In this document: piece after piece, positions 17,792 through 26,743 of the stretch
Numbering within the stretch: position 1 is the first letter of the stretch
Layout: every line of letters starts with the position of its first letter
Source of the DNA: an uncultured bacterium
GTDB lineage: Bacteria > Verrucomicrobiota > Kiritimatiellia > RFP12 > UBA1067
DNA length: 64,000 nt
Assembly (NCBI GenBank): GCA_902799955.1
Contig: CADCCQ010000004.1
Span: 1 to 64,000 of the forward strand
Direction: 5' to 3'
The notes under the pieces: generated by a model
The model's database searches: none
Told to the model about the DNA's origin: nothing
The model's input: the letters and a program-made list of their open reading frames with translations, nothing else
Translations under genes and position numbers: made by a program

Positions 17792-18852
17792 ACGAACAGC
17801 CGACATTCACCATTGTGATCGCCTGCTACAACACGGCGCCATTCCTGGGCAAGGCCCTGGGGTCCGTGGCGGCGCAGACGCATCGCGACTTCGAGGCGAT
17901 ATGCTACGTGGAGGAGTCGACGGACGAGTCGCTGGCGATCTGCCGGGAGTTCTCCGCTAAGGACCCGCGCTTCAAGGTGGCGACCGCCCCGAAGAGCGGC
18001 GCCGTGGCGACGACAAGGAACTACGGCATAGAGCACGCATCCGGGGAGTACCTGGTCGCGCTCGACGGGGACGACTGGCTCGAGCCCGACATGCTGGAGA
18101 AGATTTCGGCGAAGCTGGGGCAGACGGGCCGGGTGGACGTGCTGGCGTTCGCCGCGTTCTCGACCGACGGCAGCGAGGAGGTTCCGCCGGGCGCCAGGCC
18201 GTTCTCCAACTTCGGCGCGGCGGACGAGAAGTCTGTGTTCACGGGCCTGGACGCGATCCGCCGCGCCGGGCGCAACGGCGGCGCGTTCCGCAACTACACG
18301 TGGCTCAACGCGTACCGGACGGAGTTCCTTCGCGAGCGCGGCATCCGGCAGACGGACGGCGTTCTCATGGAGGACATGGAGAGTACGCCGCGCATCTGGT
18401 TCTTCGCGGAGCGCTTCGCGTACATCGACGAGCCTTTCTACGTCTACCGCAGGCGGCCGAACTCCCTGACGACCGAGTCGTCGTCGCGAATAACGGTAGA
18501 CCTCGCGAGGCAGTTCAGGTCGCTTGTGGACTTCGCGGCGGCGCACGACATCCCGGACGACGTCAGACGCATCTGGGCGAACCAGTGGCTGTCGGTCCTG
18601 TACTGGTTCCTCTTCCATCCGGTGACGTCACGCAAGGTGTCAGCCGAAGGCCGCGCTCGCGCGCTGGCGGCGCTGTTCGACGGGGAAGGGCGCGCGCTGT
18701 TCAGGAGGCTGGTGAGGTTCGCGTCGCGCCCGAAGCGCGTGGCCTCGCATTTCGTCTCGCTCGCCGCGAGGGGCTGGCAGGCCCCGGCCCGGCTTTTCTT
18801 CGGGATGCTCTACTATCCATTGGTCGAGCGGAGGAGCCGCAATGGGAGATGA
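17788..18852 (+). CDS. GT2 family glycosyltransferase
   Basis: A 354-residue GT-A enzyme starting FTIVIACYNTAPFLGKALGSVAAQTH, with the D-x-D at YLVALDGDDW (about residue 94) and MEDMEST in the acceptor half where the ED pair usually provides the catalytic base. FYVYRRRPNSLTTE is shared with the GT2 at 15478, supporting a duplication. Its start overlaps the stop of the preceding gene (ATGA). The donor is unknown. Confidence 0.85.
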   Translation: MNEQPTFTIVIACYNTAPFLGKALGSVAAQTHRDFEAICYVEESTDESLAICREFSAKDPRFKVATAPKSGAVATTRNYGIEHASGEYLVALDGDDWLEPDMLEKISAKLGQTGRVDVLAFAAFSTDGSEEVPPGARPFSNFGAADEKSVFTGLDAIRRAGRNGGAFRNYTWLNAYRTEFLRERGIRQTDGVLMEDMESTPRIWFFAERFAYIDEPFYVYRRRPNSLTTESSSRITVDLARQFRSLVDFAAAHDIPDDVRRIWANQWLSVLYWFLFHPVTSRKVSAEGRARALAALFDGEGRALFRRLVRFASRPKRVASHFVSLAARGWQAPARLFFGMLYYPLVERRSRNGR

Positions 18853-18918
18853 CGATTCAACGGAATGTGGACGCAGTGGGGAACCTAAATCCGCGGAGAT
18901 GGAAAGGACGCAAGCCAA

Positions 18919-19800
18919 ATGCAAACGAAGATAGCATACGCCCTGGTCAGCAGCGGTGACGACATCTATGCCGCAATGCTGCTCGTCTCGCTGCACACGC
19001 TGCGGGTCCGCAATCCCCAGGCGGAAGTCCTCGTTGTGATGGACGAGACGACCCACCAAAGACTTGAGGAGCTGCATTCGCCGATCCTGTCGTACGCCAC
19101 GCCGGTCGTCGTGCGCATACCGCCGGAATACGGGAAGGTGCAGCGCTCCCGCTACCTCAAGACGACGATGCGCGAGAGGGTACAGGGAGACTTCCTGTTC
19201 CTCGACGGGGACACGCTGGTGTCGGACAGCCTTGTGGACATCGACGACGTGAAGGCCGACATCGCGATGGTCACCGACCTGAACCGCCCGATTGAGATGG
19301 GACGCATCGAATACGGGATAAAGATGGCGAAGAAGGCGGGGCTGTTTGTCGAGGGGACGGAGAAGGAGCCGTACTTCAACAGCGGAGTCATGTTCGTGCG
19401 CGACACGAAGCTCGCGCACGACTTCTTCCGCAAATGGCACGAGACCTGGAAGTGGTCGTCCGGAAACGGCGTGCACCTGGACCAGCCGCCGCTTTGCGAG
19501 ACGAACAGGACAATGGGCCATCCGATACAGGAGCTCTCCGGGATATGGAACTGCCAGTACAGGTTCCTGAACTACAGATACTATGAACCTTACGCGAAGA
19601 AGGCGAAGATACTCCACTACTACACGACGTTCGGCCTGGGCGCGTTTCTGTCGGTCCTGGTGAACCGCGTGCATGCGAAGGGGCGGGTGGACGCGATTGC
19701 GGCGGCGATTGCGCGCTGGCCGCGGCTGTTCGTGCGCGTGCACAAGATATCGAAGGCCGTGAGGAGGCTTCTCCCCGGCAAGAGGGGAAGCGCGGGCTAG
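18919..19800 (+). CDS. GT8-like nucleotide-sugar transferase
   Basis: A 293-residue protein with a GT-A design: AYALVSSGDDIYAAMLLVSLHTLR at the N-terminus, the metal-binding FLFLDGDTLV (about residue 95) and PYFNSGVMFVRD (about 155), all as in glycogenin/galactosyltransferase-type GT8 enzymes; ILHYYT near residue 232 matches the late His motif. GGAAAGGA precedes the ATG and 66 bases separate it from the GT2 upstream. The C-terminal 45 residues are basic and probably membrane-bound. Donor and acceptor unknown. It overlaps the convergent acyltransferase gene by four bases. Confidence 0.72.
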   Translation: MQTKIAYALVSSGDDIYAAMLLVSLHTLRVRNPQAEVLVVMDETTHQRLEELHSPILSYATPVVVRIPPEYGKVQRSRYLKTTMRERVQGDFLFLDGDTLVSDSLVDIDDVKADIAMVTDLNRPIEMGRIEYGIKMAKKAGLFVEGTEKEPYFNSGVMFVRDTKLAHDFFRKWHETWKWSSGNGVHLDQPPLCETNRTMGHPIQELSGIWNCQYRFLNYRYYEPYAKKAKILHYYTTFGLGAFLSVLVNRVHAKGRVDAIAAAIARWPRLFVRVHKISKAVRRLLPGKRGSAG

Positions 19801-20825
19801 GCGGGCGGACGCCGCGAAAGGCGGCTTCGCGCATAGCCGAAGAGCGCCGCGAAGGCGAGGGACGCGAGCCAGACTGACATCCACAGGCAGAGCGAGCCGC
19901 ACATGTCCAGCGGCTCAAGGCGCTTCGCGCGTATCGCAACGGAGAGCGCGCGGGCCACGAGCAGGTGGAAGTAGTAGACGTCGAGGCTTGTCCGCGACAG
20001 GAACGACGCGATGCGCGAGCCCGGGATCGAGGGGGCGGAGAGCGCCAGCAGCAGCATCGAGGCGACGACGAAGTCCGACAGGTGCCAGAGGGGCGTGCCC
20101 TGCGCGAGGATGCAGAGCGTCAGGGCCGGGACAAGCGCGGCGGCGGCGCATTTGCGGATGCGCCGCAGGGCGGCCGAGGCGTCCGCCCCGCGCACTATGC
20201 GGGAGAGCCCCAGCCCGAACATCGCCCAACCGAGGAGGCGGACGTCGTGGCTGGCGAAGTTCGAGCCGATGCAGTTGCCGGCAAGCTCGATCGCCGCGCC
20301 GCCGGCCAGGTAGACCCAGTTGCCGCCAAGCGGCGGCCGGAGGAGCCTGTCCGCGGCGATGAGCACTACCGACGCGATGAAGAGGCTTGGCACGAACCAG
20401 AGGTGGATCTCGGCGGCGCCGCGGAAGAATGCCTTCACGAGAAAGCGAGGGGTGATCCCGGCGAGGTAGCCGGGAGGGACGCCGAAGGCCCGGTCGAGGA
20501 ACGCCAGCGCGGCGAGGTAGACGAAAGTCCACGCCAGAAACGACGGCAGAAGGCGCCTCGCCCTGTGGGCGACCAGTCCGGCGATCGACTTCCCGCGCGA
20601 CTTGTCGAGGAGAACGGCCAGCAGGAAGCCGCTTGTCGCGGCGAAGAGCTCCACGCCGGTCTGCGATCCGATAAACGAGATGCGCGTCCACGAAGGGGCC
20701 GTCCTGACGGACAGGTGGACGGAGATTATGAAAAGGACGGCGAAGCCGCGCAGCCAGTCGAAGCCGTTGTAGCGCGTCGGCTCCGTGGGGCGTACGGATG
20801 TTCCGCTGTCTTGGCTCAAGTCCAT
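19797..20825 (-). CDS. Membrane acyltransferase, acyltransferase-3 (OafA-like) family
   Basis: A 342-residue protein with about ten membrane helices. FDWLRGFAVLFIISVHLSVR at the start is the RxxA-type opening of acyltransferase-3 proteins, with the His in helix 1 as likely catalytic residue. IGSQTGVELFAATSGFLLAVLLDK is the family's second motif. These proteins O-acetylate (or otherwise acylate) sugars of O-antigen, capsule or peptidoglycan. AGAAGG lies before the ATG. It is the last gene of a five-gene minus-strand operon, ten bases after the gene at 20836. Confidence 0.82.
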   Translation of the reverse strand: MDLSQDSGTSVRPTEPTRYNGFDWLRGFAVLFIISVHLSVRTAPSWTRISFIGSQTGVELFAATSGFLLAVLLDKSRGKSIAGLVAHRARRLLPSFLAWTFVYLAALAFLDRAFGVPPGYLAGITPRFLVKAFFRGAAEIHLWFVPSLFIASVVLIAADRLLRPPLGGNWVYLAGGAAIELAGNCIGSNFASHDVRLLGWAMFGLGLSRIVRGADASAALRRIRKCAAAALVPALTLCILAQGTPLWHLSDFVVASMLLLALSAPSIPGSRIASFLSRTSLDVYYFHLLVARALSVAIRAKRLEPLDMCGSLCLWMSVWLASLAFAALFGYARSRLSRRPPA

Positions 20826-20835
20826 GCGAAGCCTT

Positions 20836-21801
20836 CTATTTCCCGAAGAGGCGCCTGAGGCGGCGGACGATCTTGGGCTTCAGGGTCATCCACGGGATGA
20901 GCAGGCGCATACGGGCCTTGTTCCTTGCCTTGAGGCAGGACGGAACCGGGCCTGGAAGCTCGAGCCCCTGCGACTGCGCCCAGTCGACGACTGCGACGTA
21001 CTCGTCGAAGAACCTGAACGAGCGCCGCGTCCATCCCTGCCACGGCTTGGGCTGGGCGATGAAGTGGACGAAGAGCCGCGAGCGGTCCTTGTTCATCTTG
21101 AAGGTGTCCTGCGGGCGCGGGGCGCCCGGCCAGAAGGCGAGGCAGGCGTTCTGCGTGCTTTCGTCGAGCTGCGGGTAGAACTGGAGCGAGAGGTCGACTA
21201 CGCCGACGTTCTTCTCGGGCAGGACTTTCATCTGCAGGCGGTGCCACACCTCGAGGAACTCCCGGTGGCGGGCGAGGGAGAGCGAGCAGAAGCACGCGGA
21301 GCCGGTCGTCGTGAAGCGAGGCTCCGGGGAGGCCTTCTGCCCGACGTCGGCGACGTCGCGCCGCCAGGCGTCGAGCACCTGCTGCGGCACGGCGGTGCCG
21401 TCGCCGCCGAAGAGCTTCTTCCACATAAGGCCAGGAAGCTCGGAAGGGGGGCGCATGCGGAAATGAATCTCGTCCGGGTTCGCCGGCGGCAGGATTTCGG
21501 AGACGTTGCCGGTGAAGAAGGCGTCGGAGTCCGCCCACGTGACGAACTCGGTCTTCGCCTGCAGCATCGTGAACGGCTTGTAGCAGGTAAGGGACCGCGT
21601 CGTGTCGTCGAGGTTGGCGAAGCTTACGTTGCCAAGGCCCTCCAGCACCTGCCGCGCGCGCGGCGTGAAGCGCTTGCATCCGACGAGGAACGGCTCCCTC
21701 ATCCCGGCCTTGCGGGCCGAGGCGATCAGCAGGAAGATGCCCCAGAGGTAGTTGATGTCGCCGATGGTGACGATCGTGTTGTTGACGCCTTGTTCGCTCA
21801 T
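20836..21801 (-). CDS. Glycosyltransferase-like protein, GT-A fold with D-x-D motif
   Basis: A 321-residue cytoplasmic protein. The N-terminal NNTIVTIGDINYLWGIFLLIASARKAG and the FVTWADSDAFFTGNV motif (about residue 90) match nucleotide-diphospho-sugar transferases with a D-x-D metal site, and FVHFIAQPKPWQGW (about 260) resembles the late His-Lys motif of GT8-like enzymes. I cannot assign a numbered family with confidence. It sits between a GT-B glycosyltransferase and an acyltransferase, which supports a role in surface glycan assembly. Confidence 0.62.
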   Translation of the reverse strand: MSEQGVNNTIVTIGDINYLWGIFLLIASARKAGMREPFLVGCKRFTPRARQVLEGLGNVSFANLDDTTRSLTCYKPFTMLQAKTEFVTWADSDAFFTGNVSEILPPANPDEIHFRMRPPSELPGLMWKKLFGGDGTAVPQQVLDAWRRDVADVGQKASPEPRFTTTGSACFCSLSLARHREFLEVWHRLQMKVLPEKNVGVVDLSLQFYPQLDESTQNACLAFWPGAPRPQDTFKMNKDRSRLFVHFIAQPKPWQGWTRRSFRFFDEYVAVVDWAQSQGLELPGPVPSCLKARNKARMRLLIPWMTLKPKIVRRLRRLFGK

Positions 21802-21817
21802 TTCGTGCCGCCTTTGT

Positions 21818-22747
21818 TCATCCGCGTCTCCTGACGCCGTGCAGGAGCTTCTGGAGGGGGAGGAGCCTGCAGCGGATTCCGAGCTTGTGGGGGATTTTCA
21901 CGCGCCTCCCGGCGATCGACGCGAGAAGGTCGTCGAGGCAGGCGCGGTGCTCCGCCGCCATGCGCAGGAAGGCCTCGCGTATCTCCTGCGGCGGGACGGG
22001 GTTGGCCTTCCAGTGCTCCACGCCCTCGGCGACGGACTCGGGGGTGTCCTCCGCGCGGAACTCCGAGAACTCCGGCAGCATGAGGTCGCGTCCGCCGATG
22101 TTCTTCGTGTTCACGACCGGGATGCCGCAGAGGGAGTACTCCCCGCAGACGAACATCGCGCCCTCGATGGAGGAGAGGGCGAGGCCGCACGAGGCGTTGG
22201 CCATGCGCCGCCCGATGAGCCTGGAGTTCACCTTCTCGTCCCAGCGGGCGTACGGGACGGTGCGCATGATCTCCTGGAAGTAGTCCTCCTCGCGCTGCGA
22301 GTGCGCGCCGACGAGGTGCAGGTTGGGGGCCTTGGCCGCCAGGGCGTGGCGCTTGAACGGCGTGATGCGCGCGACGTATATCGCGTCGAACTGGCGCTTC
22401 CCGGAGGCGAGAGGATAGCGGTCAGGGTCGAGGAACGCGTTCTGGTGGCACCAGACGCACTCCGCCGAGTCCTTCAGGATCGGGATCGCCTCCTTTTCGT
22501 TGACGAGGAAGACGATCCGCGCCTCGGGGAAGAGGTCGTGGGCCCTGGCCATGCCGGTCTTCAGCTCCTCGGCGAACTTAGGGACCAGGACCGACCAGCC
22601 CGTCTGGAGTAGCATCGTGAACGGCTTGCCCTGCGGAAGCGAGCGCCTGAAGGTGTCGAGGTTGCGCAGGAAGTCCGTGTCGAACGCGGCGATGATGCGC
22701 GGCGACCGGTTCAGCTCGTATGCGGGCAGGTAGTTGAAGAACGCCAT
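21818..22747 (-). CDS. GT-B glycosyltransferase-like protein
   Basis: A 309-residue protein with a strong AAGGAGGAG ribosome-binding site. FDAIYVARITPFKRHALAAKAPNLHLVGAHS resembles the opening of the donor domain of GT4 enzymes, and CGLALSSIEGAMFVCGEYSLCGIPVVNTKNIGG holds the E-x7-E-like donor-binding region. The N-terminal domain is short. The acceptor and donor are not known. It follows the PTPS-related membrane protein by one base. Confidence 0.65.
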   Translation of the reverse strand: MAFFNYLPAYELNRSPRIIAAFDTDFLRNLDTFRRSLPQGKPFTMLLQTGWSVLVPKFAEELKTGMARAHDLFPEARIVFLVNEKEAIPILKDSAECVWCHQNAFLDPDRYPLASGKRQFDAIYVARITPFKRHALAAKAPNLHLVGAHSQREEDYFQEIMRTVPYARWDEKVNSRLIGRRMANASCGLALSSIEGAMFVCGEYSLCGIPVVNTKNIGGRDLMLPEFSEFRAEDTPESVAEGVEHWKANPVPPQEIREAFLRMAAEHRACLDDLLASIAGRRVKIPHKLGIRCRLLPLQKLLHGVRRRG

Positions 22748-22748
22748 C

Positions 22749-24476
22749 CTACTCCTCCTTTCCGATGTTGCGCCTCCGCCGCCTCGCCGCGATGAAAAGC
22801 GCGAGGAACGCGATTCCCGACGCGAGGGAGACGATCTGCGAGAGGCGCTGCAGGCGGGTTGCCTCGTAGCGGACGGTTACTGCGCCGTTCGCGCATGCCT
22901 TCGGGATGTGGACGGAGAGGAGCTTGTTCGGGCCGAGACCGACCTTGAGGTTCTCGACCGATCCGTCGGGGCGCTGCAGCTTTGCCGCGTATCCGTGGTA
23001 GGGGAGGAGCGGCAGCTCCACGTCGTTGTCGGCGGCGTTCCCCGTGAAGTCCATCTGGAGGACGTCCCTCCGCGGGCGGGAGAGCTTCACGCCGACGGGG
23101 TGCGCGGCGGTCGCGACGTCGCCGCGTTTGCGGATCTCGGTGTCGAGAAGGCCGTCGCGGATGAGGTAGTGGATGCCGCTCGCCTCCTGGGGGCGTCCGC
23201 CCTGGTAGGAGCGGATGAAGTCGCGCTCGGAGATTCTCGCAGCGTAGAAGTACCCGACGTTGACGAACCAGGCGAAAGCCGCGCCGCAGATTACAAGCCA
23301 GGCCCAGGAGCGCTCTCTCGCGCGGTCCTCGCCGACGAGCGCGGAGAGGGAGAGCCCTCCGCCGAACGCCAGGAAGGCGGTGGCGGGCCCGAAGAAGCGC
23401 CAGGGGAACTGGACGACCGCGAGCGGCTTGAAGGCGCCTTTCCACGACGGCATCTCCGTCGCCATGAGAAGGCACCCGACGCCCGTGATGAGCAGCATGT
23501 CGCGGAAGACCTCCGGCGCGGTCCGCCGGGACGCCAGCCTGAAGCGCTGCAGGGCGGCGACGACGAGCATGATGCCGATCCCCGGGGGGATCCAGACGTC
23601 GGCCTTGCTGGTGGGGATCTCCAGGAAGAGCTTCAGGAGCGGCATGCAGTGCGAGAGGATGTCGGCGTTCTTCTCGACCTCTATGTGGAAGTGGAGGTGG
23701 GCGAACTGCTCGTACATCGGCAGGAGGTACGCCACTCCCACGAGGATCGTCGGGATGGGCGCAAGCGCCAGGTATAGGATGCGGCGCGGCTCTCGCAGGA
23801 GGCGGACGGCGTTGAACGCGACGAAGACCGCGCACACCGCGGCCATCATGAGGAGCGAGAGGCTGTGCGCGAGGACGAGCCCGGCGAAGCCGAAGCTGAG
23901 GTACGGGAAGCGGCGCGGGTCGCCCAGGACGGTTTCGTAGAGGCCGAGGACGATCCACGGGGCGAACACGAACAGGCTCCATTCGCCGAACGCCGCGCGA
24001 ACGAAGAGGTCTGCGGCGAAGTAGCTGCTCCACGTGTATAGGAGGGCGGTGGCGAACGCGCCGAAGCACGTGGCCGAGAGCCTGCGCGCGCAGAAGTACG
24101 CGCCGTATGCGGTGGCGGCGACGCAGGCGACGACGAGGAACTTGTAGGCCGCGACGATTCCGAGGCCGCACTTCATCAGCAGCACGGCGGGGTACAGGAA
24201 GAAGTCGGGGTAGAACAGCCCAGACGCGTAGCCGTAGCCGGCGAGGGCCTCGTGGTTGATCATTGAGGGGAACTCGCCCAGGCTGAAGTTCACGCCCATG
24301 GCGTGGAGGCGCGAGAGGTGGTAGTAGAGGTCGTGTCCGTTCGGGATCCCCGGCATCAGCAGCGGGAGGAGCCCGGCGAGGAGGAGCGCGCCCAGCATGA
24401 GGGGGTAGAATCGTCCCTCCCCCAGCCTTTCGCGCATTGAGTCGAAGCGGGATGCGGTCCAGTCGACGATGTTCAA
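22749..24476 (-). CDS. PTPS-related polytopic membrane protein (GT-C-like)
   Basis: A 575-residue membrane protein. After a first helix (LMLGALLLAGLLPLLMPG) the loop PNGHDLYYHLSRLHAM carries the conserved acidic/His motif of 6-pyruvoyl-tetrahydropterin-synthase-related membrane proteins and YfhO-like GT-C enzymes, followed by some ten helices and a soluble periplasmic C-terminal domain of about 150 residues ending in a final helix and a basic tail (FIAARRRRRN). Such proteins are thought to move sugars from polyprenyl carriers. Its ATG overlaps the TGA of the upstream GT2 gene, which encodes just the kind of enzyme that makes polyprenyl-phosphate sugars, so the pair probably works together. 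Confidence 0.65.
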   Translation of the reverse strand: MNIVDWTASRFDSMRERLGEGRFYPLMLGALLLAGLLPLLMPGIPNGHDLYYHLSRLHAMGVNFSLGEFPSMINHEALAGYGYASGLFYPDFFLYPAVLLMKCGLGIVAAYKFLVVACVAATAYGAYFCARRLSATCFGAFATALLYTWSSYFAADLFVRAAFGEWSLFVFAPWIVLGLYETVLGDPRRFPYLSFGFAGLVLAHSLSLLMMAAVCAVFVAFNAVRLLREPRRILYLALAPIPTILVGVAYLLPMYEQFAHLHFHIEVEKNADILSHCMPLLKLFLEIPTSKADVWIPPGIGIMLVVAALQRFRLASRRTAPEVFRDMLLITGVGCLLMATEMPSWKGAFKPLAVVQFPWRFFGPATAFLAFGGGLSLSALVGEDRARERSWAWLVICGAAFAWFVNVGYFYAARISERDFIRSYQGGRPQEASGIHYLIRDGLLDTEIRKRGDVATAAHPVGVKLSRPRRDVLQMDFTGNAADNDVELPLLPYHGYAAKLQRPDGSVENLKVGLGPNKLLSVHIPKACANGAVTVRYEATRLQRLSQIVSLASGIAFLALFIAARRRRRNIGKEE

Positions 24477-25471
24477 GAGTCGCCCTCCTTCTGGGGATTG
24501 CCGTCCTTCTCGCGCTGCCAGGTGCGGTCGCTTATGATCGCGCGCGGGCGGTGCTTTGTCTCAAGGTATATCTTCCCGATGTACTCCCCGATGACGCCCA
24601 GCGAGAGAAGCTGGATGCCGCCGAGGAAGCAGACGCAGAGGACCTCGCTTGTCCAGCCGCGCACGACGGTGCCGCGCATCCAGGAGACAAGGCTCCAGAC
24701 GCCCATGAAGAACGAGAGGAGCGAGACGATCGCGCCGAAGAACGTGATGAGGCGGATTGGCTTGATGGAGAGCGAGGTGATGCCGTCCGCCGCGAACCCC
24801 AGCATCTTCAGGAAGGGGTAGTGGCTCTTGCCGGCGACGCGCTCCTTGCGGGAGTAGAACACCTTCGCCGACTTGAAGCCCACGAGCGGGATCATCCCGC
24901 GCAGGTAGAGGTTCGTCTCGCCGTATTCGAAGAGGGCGTCGAGCGCGCGCGCCGAGAGGAGCCTGTAGTCCGCGTGGTTGTAGACGGCCTCGACGCCCAT
25001 GCCGGCCTGGATGCGGTAGAAGCTCTCGGCCGTGAAGCGCTTGAAGAACGTGTCGGAGGAGCGATCGTTGCGCACGCCGTAGACGACGTCGGCGCCTTTC
25101 GCGTACTCGTCGACCATCTCGGACATGGCGTGCACGTCGTCCTGTCCGTCGCAGTCGATGGTTATCGCGATGTCGCATCCGAGCGCGCGCGCCTCGGTCA
25201 TCCCGGCCCAGAGTGCGCACTGGTGCCCGCGGTTCCTGCTCTGGCGGATGCCGGCGAACCGCGGGTCGCGGCCGGCGATGTCGCATATCGTCTGCCAAGT
25301 GGCGTCGGAGCTGCCGTCGTCCACGAAGAGGACGCCGCTTTCCGGGGCGATGCGCCCCGAGGCCGTCATCCGCCCCAGCTCGTCGGCGAAGAGCGGGTAC
25401 GACACCGGCAGCGTGGCCTCCTCGTTGTAGCAGGGCACGACCACCGTCAGTTTTGGCAATTTACGTTTCAT
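24473..25471 (-). CDS. GT2 polyprenyl-phosphate sugar transferase (GtrB/ArnC/DPM1-like)
   Basis: A 332-residue enzyme. LTVVVPCYNEEATLPVSYPLF, VLFVDDGSSDATW, SRNRGHQCALWAGM and ITIDCDGQDD (D-x-D) are textbook GtrB/DPM1 motifs; NHADYRLLSARAL and SRKERVAGKSHYPFLKML follow. Two C-terminal membrane helices (about 230-255 and 270-290) anchor it. The product would be a polyprenyl-phosphate-linked hexose used on the outer face by the GT-C-like protein encoded next. GAGGAAACA lies before the ATG, and its own promoter lies just upstream, divergent from the acyltransferase gene at 25577. Confidence 0.88.
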   Translation of the reverse strand: MKRKLPKLTVVVPCYNEEATLPVSYPLFADELGRMTASGRIAPESGVLFVDDGSSDATWQTICDIAGRDPRFAGIRQSRNRGHQCALWAGMTEARALGCDIAITIDCDGQDDVHAMSEMVDEYAKGADVVYGVRNDRSSDTFFKRFTAESFYRIQAGMGVEAVYNHADYRLLSARALDALFEYGETNLYLRGMIPLVGFKSAKVFYSRKERVAGKSHYPFLKMLGFAADGITSLSIKPIRLITFFGAIVSLLSFFMGVWSLVSWMRGTVVRGWTSEVLCVCFLGGIQLLSLGVIGEYIGKIYLETKHRPRAIISDRTWQREKDGNPQKEGDS

Positions 25472-25490
25472 TGTTTCCTCGGTTGCGTTA

Positions 25491-25496
25491 ATTATA
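25491..25496 (-). promoter_or_regulatory. -10 box (TATAAT) of the GT2/GT-C operon
   Basis: Minus-strand TTTGGTATAAT lies 19 bases before the ATG at 25471, with GAGGA in the short leader. It faces away from the promoter of the acyltransferase gene about 70 bases to the right. Confidence 0.6.
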
Positions 25497-25564
25497 CCAA
25501 ATCGAATGCGACATTGCCATTAACATTTTTCAAAAGTTCGCGGGCCGGAGCCGGCGAAATGTGG

Positions 25565-25570
25565 TATAAT
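25565..25570 (+). promoter_or_regulatory. -10 box (TATAAT), leaderless arrangement
   Basis: TGTGGTATAAT ends six bases before the ATG at 25577; there is no ribosome-binding site. This is the same geometry as at 2344 and 6466. Confidence 0.65.
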
Positions 25571-25576
25571 CTCCGT

Positions 25577-26716
25577 ATGCCGAAACAGGAGACAACAACT
25601 GCAATATCGCCGGAGCTGAGCGCGAAGCTCACTGTGGTGTCGTTCATCAGCGCGTGTTTCGTCGTCGTGCTGCACGCCTACGACAAGTCGTTCGCGGCGG
25701 GGGGCGGACTGCCTGCGTGGGCGGTGGTGTTCATCGGCAGGATCATGCCGACTTTCGCCGTCCCGGTGTTCTTCGTGATCTCCGGCTATCTGCTTGGCGT
25801 GAAGTCATGCGGAGGATCGCGGGAGGGGTGGTACGCGCAGGCGCTCGGGAAGCGCACGAAGACGCTGCTCGTGCCGTACCTCCTCTGGTGCACGGTCTAC
25901 GCGCTGACGGTCGTGCCGTTCACGATGTACGGGAACCACGCGGCGGGGAGGGCGCTTCTTCACAACACGCATCTCCACGCCGCGCCCGGGTCGCTTTGGA
26001 ACATTGTGTACGTATACGGCGGGGACCTCTTCCATCTGCCCGTCGCAAGCGTGATGTGGTACGTAAGGAACCTCATGATGCTCGTGCTGATCGCGCCGCC
26101 GCTCCTCAGGCTGCTGAGATCCAGGCTGGCGGGCGCGGCTTTCCTTTGCGCGTCGTTCGGGGCGCTGCTGATGCACGACTGGATTCCCGGGCGCTGGTGG
26201 AACCTGTTCGAGACGGGGTTCAGCCTCGCCGGCGTATTCTACTTCTCCGTGGGGCTGTTCCTCTCGATCCACGCCGCCGACTACCCGCTGCGCCGCCAGC
26301 GGAACCCGCTGTGGCCTGTTCTCTGGCTCGGGGGGTGTGCGCTCTTCACGTACATACACTTCCTTCATCCGACGGGCGGCGGCCTTCTGGCGGTCCAGAG
26401 GATGCTGGCCAAGGTGGTCACCGCCATTGGCGTGCTGGCGGTCTGGACGCTGTACGACCTGGTGCCGGGGGCGTCGCGCTTCCTGCGGCTCTCGGTGGTG
26501 AAGGACTCGTTCTTCGTCTATGCCGCGCATCTCGGGATCATCTCGACGGTGACGTGCGCGCGGACGCAGGACATCCTCGCGACGCGCCTGCACGTCCCCG
26601 CGTTTGGGCTGTTCGCGATTAGGATAGCCGTGCCGATCCTGCTGGCGCTCGCGGCGGCGGAGACCCTGAAGAGGTGGCTCCCGAAGGCGTACGCCTTGCT
26701 CACGGGCGGGCGGTAG
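25577..26716 (+). CDS. Membrane acyltransferase, acyltransferase-3 family
   Basis: About 379 residues from ATG 25577. The frame stays open upstream to 24437, but that part is antisense to the GT2 gene and lacks any family signature, while the homology starts at SAKLTVVSFISACFVVVLHAYDKS, the usual first helix with its His. FAVPVFFVISGYLLG is the second family motif and about ten helices follow. The likely role is acyl decoration of the polysaccharide. It is a single-gene unit that converges on the EPS operon end. Confidence 0.82.
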   Translation: MPKQETTTAISPELSAKLTVVSFISACFVVVLHAYDKSFAAGGGLPAWAVVFIGRIMPTFAVPVFFVISGYLLGVKSCGGSREGWYAQALGKRTKTLLVPYLLWCTVYALTVVPFTMYGNHAAGRALLHNTHLHAAPGSLWNIVYVYGGDLFHLPVASVMWYVRNLMMLVLIAPPLLRLLRSRLAGAAFLCASFGALLMHDWIPGRWWNLFETGFSLAGVFYFSVGLFLSIHAADYPLRRQRNPLWPVLWLGGCALFTYIHFLHPTGGGLLAVQRMLAKVVTAIGVLAVWTLYDLVPGASRFLRLSVVKDSFFVYAAHLGIISTVTCARTQDILATRLHVPAFGLFAIRIAVPILLALAAAETLKRWLPKAYALLTGGR

Positions 26717-26717
26717 C

Positions 26718-26742
26718 CGCGCCGGCCACCGCGGCGCGGCGC
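26718..26742. terminator. GC-rich hairpin between convergent genes (possible bidirectional terminator)
   Basis: CCGCGCC and GGCGCGG form a 7-bp stem in the 27-base gap between the acyltransferase stop and the flippase stop. No T tract follows on either side, so it may only slow polymerase or protect 3' ends. Confidence 0.4.
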
Positions 26743-26743
26743 G

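Noticed and set aside
24437..25576. Upstream half of a 759-residue frame reaching the acyltransferase
   Set aside because: It is antisense to the GT2 gene, lacks family motifs, and the acyltransferase homology, promoter and start all lie at 25577.
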